From Flavobacteriaceae bacterium (lineage in GTDB: Bacteria; Bacteroidota; Bacteroidia; Flavobacteriales; Flavobacteriaceae): DNA of 5,552 nt. Made by a program: the position numbers and the translations under genes. Location of the stretch: assembly GCA_030590765.1 (NCBI GenBank), contig JAUVCP010000174.1, positions 1 through 5,552 of the forward strand. The letters run 5' to 3'. The notes under the pieces are model-generated. The model saw only the letters and a list, made by a program, of their open reading frames with translations, did no database searches and was not told where the DNA came from. Of the stretch, positions 5,340 through 5,552 are shown one piece after another (within the stretch, counting starts at the first letter, position 1; the number at the start of each line of letters is the position of its first letter).

Positions 5340-5552
5340 TTCTCGTTTTACCCTCTGAGAAATCGAAGTTAGTATCTCATAAGGTATCGTAGTGGTTGTT
5401 TTTGCTTGATTAAGAATATGATCCTGGTGATTAAATATTACCACTTCATCTCCTTCTTTACTTTCCACATCTGTTATATCTATCATCGTCATATCCATAC
5501 AAATAGTTCCTACAATAGAAGCTTTTTGACTATTCACAAACACAAAAGACAA
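5331..5552 (-). CDS. alr: Alanine racemase, C-terminal end (partial at window edge)
   Basis: Only the last 73 codons are in the window; the frame is open to the right edge and the true start lies beyond it. The codon at the edge is TTG and is read here as an internal Leu. The fragment matches the C-terminal beta-domain of PLP-dependent alanine racemase, which makes D-alanine for peptidoglycan. The hallmark ICMDMTMIDIT (17-27 of the fragment) contains the Cys-Met-Asp triplet that lines the active-site entryway. It is followed by EGDEVVIF (33-40) and the terminal TTTTIPYEILTSISQRVKREL (52-72), equivalent to the usual T-x-x-YE[IV]-L-x-x-[IL]-x-x-RV-x-R ending. The PLP-binding lysine and catalytic tyrosine lie outside. 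Some Bacteroidota fuse Alr to MurF; that cannot be judged from this end. mscL follows 43 bp downstream on the same strand. Confidence 0.93.
   Translation of the reverse strand: MSFVFVNSQKASIVGTICMDMTMIDITDVESKEGDEVVIFNHQDHILNQAKTTTTIPYEILTSISQRVKRELI

Overview
The window is AT-rich (roughly one third G+C by eye) and looks like chromosomal DNA of a Bacteroidota bacterium, most likely a member of Flavobacteriia. Three lines of evidence point there. Promoters match the Bacteroidota primary-sigma pattern TTG-N17..23-TAnnTTTG rather than the E. coli pattern. Start codons lack strong Shine-Dalgarno sequences. Gene content also fits: a GHMP kinase of the mevalonate pathway next to an archaeal-like UbiA prenyltransferase and an RluB-type pseudouridine synthase, and an alr-mscL pair. 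No mobile element, CRISPR array, tRNA or rRNA was seen.

Layout. Positions 1-118 are a leader containing a nested inverted repeat. Positions 119-691 (+) encode a small secreted protein built of exact 24-residue YwqK/MORN-variant repeats. Positions 692-986 are non-coding and end in a promoter that carries an operator-like dyad. Positions 987-1913 (+) encode a GHMP kinase, probably mevalonate kinase. It is followed after 15 bp by a UbiA-family polytopic prenyltransferase (1929-2879, +), whose start codon lies in a hairpin that also contains the upstream stop codon. A separate promoter at 2895-2922 drives a pseudouridine synthase (2937-3839, +) and, 9 bp later, a Gfo/Idh/MocA-family oxidoreductase (3849-4832, +). 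A strong hairpin at 4835-4867, flanked by T-tracts on both strands, separates this block from the convergent minus-strand genes mscL (4886-5287) and alr (3' end only, running off the right edge).

How the genes fit together. The kinase and UbiA enzyme form a plausible two-gene isoprenoid unit: one makes activated mevalonate for isoprenoid synthesis, and the other transfers a polyprenyl chain to an acceptor. The UbiA motifs resemble archaeal digeranylgeranylglyceryl-phosphate synthase more than MenA or UbiA, so its real acceptor is the most interesting open biochemical question here. The pseudouridine synthase (rRNA modification), the oxidoreductase (unknown substrate), MscL (osmotic safety valve) and Alr (D-alanine for peptidoglycan) look like housekeeping neighbours. 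I did not find a convincing previously undescribed multi-gene system. The noteworthy items are regulatory structures and the UbiA assignment.
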